DNA from: CAZNSX01 sp964575845
GTDB taxonomy: Bacteria; UBA8248; CAZNSX01
Reading direction: 5' to 3'
Assembly (NCBI GenBank): GCA_964575845.1
Contig: CAZNSX010000013.1
Span: 1 to 6,029, forward strand
DNA: 6,029 bases
The translations under genes and the position numbers were made by a program. Of this stretch, positions 5,556 to 6,029 are shown one piece after another. Position 1 is the first letter of the stretch. Every line of letters starts with the position of its first letter. Below the pieces are notes generated by a model, which saw nothing but the letters and a program-made list of their open reading frames with translations, ran no database searches and was not told the DNA's origin.

Positions 5556-5633
5556 TTCCAAAAGGTCCTGCCCCATGAAAGCGCAATGGTAATAGAAGAG
5601 TAGTACCCCCCTTTTGGGTCGAACCTTTTGAAA
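5556..5633. repeat. Cluster of three CCAAAAGG-type repeat units in opposite orientations
   Basis: CCAAAAGG occurs at 5558-5565. Its exact reverse complement CCTTTTGG is at 5610-5617, and a further near copy CCTTTTGA follows at 5624-5631. The first and last units also match in their flanks (TTCCAAAAGGT against the reverse complement TTTCAAAAGGT, 10 of 11). The set lies 130-210 bases upstream of the secreted-protein start. It could be an operator set or a long-loop stem; the units are short, so chance is possible. Confidence 0.35.
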
Positions 5634-5684
5634 TATGGACGTTAGCGGCAGTAGGGCTACTCGTATATATATGGGGGGTCCCTG

Positions 5685-5711
5685 CCTCCCAGGAGAGACT
5701 TTTCTGGGGGG
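5685..5711. repeat. Hairpin-forming inverted repeat in the upstream region
   Basis: CCTCCCAG (5685-5692) can pair with CTGGGGGG (5704-5711) over seven of eight positions, enclosing the 11-base loop GAGAGACTTTT. It lacks a following T run in either direction, so it is not an obvious terminator. It may be a structured leader element or a protein site. Confidence 0.3.
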
Positions 5712-5734
5712 TGAGGCGGCTGAGGCCTAAGTAT

Positions 5735-5908
5735 CTAAGGGTTTATCTCTTCAGGAAGGGGTGGCTTCAGCTCGGGGCAGAGGGGACAGACCTCCCGGGC
5801 GCTCAGGATGAACTCGATTGCGAGCCCGGCTTCCCTCTCTGATCGCTCTCGCCAAATTCTTCCATAAATAGGAGTAAAGAGGGGTCCCCCTGCTTCACCC
5901 CTCTCTTT
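5735..5908 (-). pseudogene. 57-codon open frame continuing in phase after the PLP-enzyme stop; possible gene remnant
   Basis: Directly after the TGA of the PLP enzyme, the same frame stays open for 57 codons to a TAG at 5737-5735. The residues look partly protein-like (EAGLAIEFILSAREVCPLCPEL, with a CPLC pair), but the frame has no ATG, GTG or TTG start. A nearby ATG in another frame (MEEFGESDQR) would join it only through a frameshift. The preceding terminator hairpin lies inside it. It may be a decayed small gene or a chance open frame; I lean toward chance. Confidence 0.15.
5878..5904 (-). terminator. Hairpin terminator after the PLP-enzyme gene
   Basis: The minus strand reads AGAGGGGT, an 11-base loop, then ACCCCTCT: a perfect eight-base-pair stem starting five bases after the TGA stop. 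It is followed by TTACTCC, so the T-tract is short and termination may be incomplete. On the plus strand the same stem is followed by CTTTT, so it could act in both directions. Confidence 0.55.
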
Positions 5909-6029
5909 TCATATCTTGGCCAGGGCCTGGTCCAGGTCTTCAATGATATCAGCAGGGTCTTCGATGCCTACGGAGAGACGGATGAGTCCCGGGGTTATGC
6001 CCACTCTGCGGCATTCCTCCTCACTGTAG
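5909..6029 (-). CDS. PLP-dependent trans-sulfuration enzyme (Cys/Met metabolism family), C-terminal end
   Basis: The last 39 codons and the TGA stop (5911-5909) of a gene entering from beyond the window edge. The chain reads YSEEECRRV, then GITPGLIRLS, then VGIEDPADIIEDLDQALAKI. The pattern GLIRLSVGIED followed by DLIxDLxQAL is the signature C-terminus of cystathionine gamma-synthase/lyase, O-acyl-homoserine sulfhydrylase and methionine gamma-lyase. These cytoplasmic homotetramers use PLP for gamma-replacement or gamma-elimination on homoserine esters, cystathionine or methionine. The catalytic lysine and substrate-binding residues lie upstream and are not in the window, so the exact reaction cannot be assigned. 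Through the 28-bp overlap the gene continues at bases 1-62. A hairpin terminator follows the stop, so this gene is probably a separate transcription unit from the envelope genes downstream. Confidence 0.85.
   Translation of the reverse strand, partial: YSEEECRRVGITPGLIRLSVGIEDPADIIEDLDQALAKI
6002..6029. repeat. Terminal direct repeat, right copy (contig closure overlap)
   Basis: Identical over 28 bases to positions 1-28. The match extends to the very end of the record, as expected when an assembler writes a circular path as a linear sequence. The PLP-enzyme frame is continuous through the join. Confidence 0.9.

Larger units (their letters stand above)
5437..5877. other. Long non-coding stretch upstream of the envelope genes; probable control region
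   Basis: About 440 bases without a convincing gene. Frames on both strands are short or lack a start with a ribosome binding site. The stretch holds several inverted repeats (described separately), a short palindrome AGTAGGGCTACT at 5650-5661 and an alternating TATATATAT run at about 5664-5672. The promoter of the minus-strand gene starting at 5422 is expected here, but I cannot find a confident -35/-10 pair; TAATAT on the minus strand near 5483 is the best -10 candidate and lacks a good -35. No tRNA-like cloverleaf was seen. Confidence 0.5.

Noticed and set aside
5389..5586. Minus-strand 65-codon frame overlapping the start of the secreted OB-like gene
   Set aside because: It overlaps the consensus ribosome binding site and first codons of a better supported gene, has no good binding site of its own and no family resemblance.
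1..6029. A small plasmid or phage genome, given the circular closure
   Set aside because: No replication initiator, partition, mobilisation, integrase or structural phage gene is visible, and the closing point cuts two ordinary chromosomal genes.

Overview
The window is GC-rich bacterial DNA. Every convincing gene lies on the minus strand, so the biological reading order runs from high to low coordinates. Periplasmic and outer-membrane proteins are present: a LolA-like carrier with a signal peptide, an outer-membrane beta-barrel and a secreted OB-like protein. The host is therefore a diderm (Gram-negative-type) bacterium. The gene content would suit a deltaproteobacterial, acidobacterial or similar lineage, but nothing visible fixes the phylum. 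I see no rRNA, tRNA, transposase, integrase, phage, CRISPR or plasmid replication genes.

Layout in transcription order. (1) 6029-5909, continuing at 62-1 if the molecule is closed into a circle: the last ~60 codons of a PLP-dependent trans-sulfuration enzyme, followed by a hairpin terminator. (2) 5908-5423: a ~490-nt mostly non-coding stretch with several inverted repeats, the likely control region for what follows. (3) 5422-4579: two small envelope genes, a secreted Gly/Tyr/Trp-rich protein with an OB-like domain and a short membrane protein with a SHOCT tail. The second gene's ribosome binding site lies inside a hairpin. (4) 4472-459: a tightly packed four-gene cassette consisting of an ABC ATPase, an FtsX/MacB-type permease, a LolA-like periplasmic lipoprotein/lipid carrier and an outer-membrane beta-barrel. 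(5) 398-~62: the 5' two thirds of a small predicted permease of the ArsP_1/UPF0718 type, broken by a frameshift and then by a fusion to the PLP-enzyme fragment.

The cassette reads as a self-contained route from inner to outer membrane. The ATPase and permease would extract a lipid-linked substrate from the inner membrane, the LolA-like protein would carry it across the periplasm, and the barrel would receive or export it. It resembles LolCDE-LolA, but has one permease gene, no visible LolB, and a barrel as its last member. This role is inferred from families and gene order; the substrate is unknown.

The first 28 bases are identical to the last 28 bases, so the record closes into a ~6001-bp circle. 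Closing it restores a sensible PLP-enzyme reading frame across the join. About 60 bp further along, that frame fuses to the unrelated permease. A circle with two truncated housekeeping-type genes and no replication gene is more easily explained as an artificially closed or chimeric fragment of a chromosome than as a plasmid. Excision of a real circle cannot be excluded from sequence alone.
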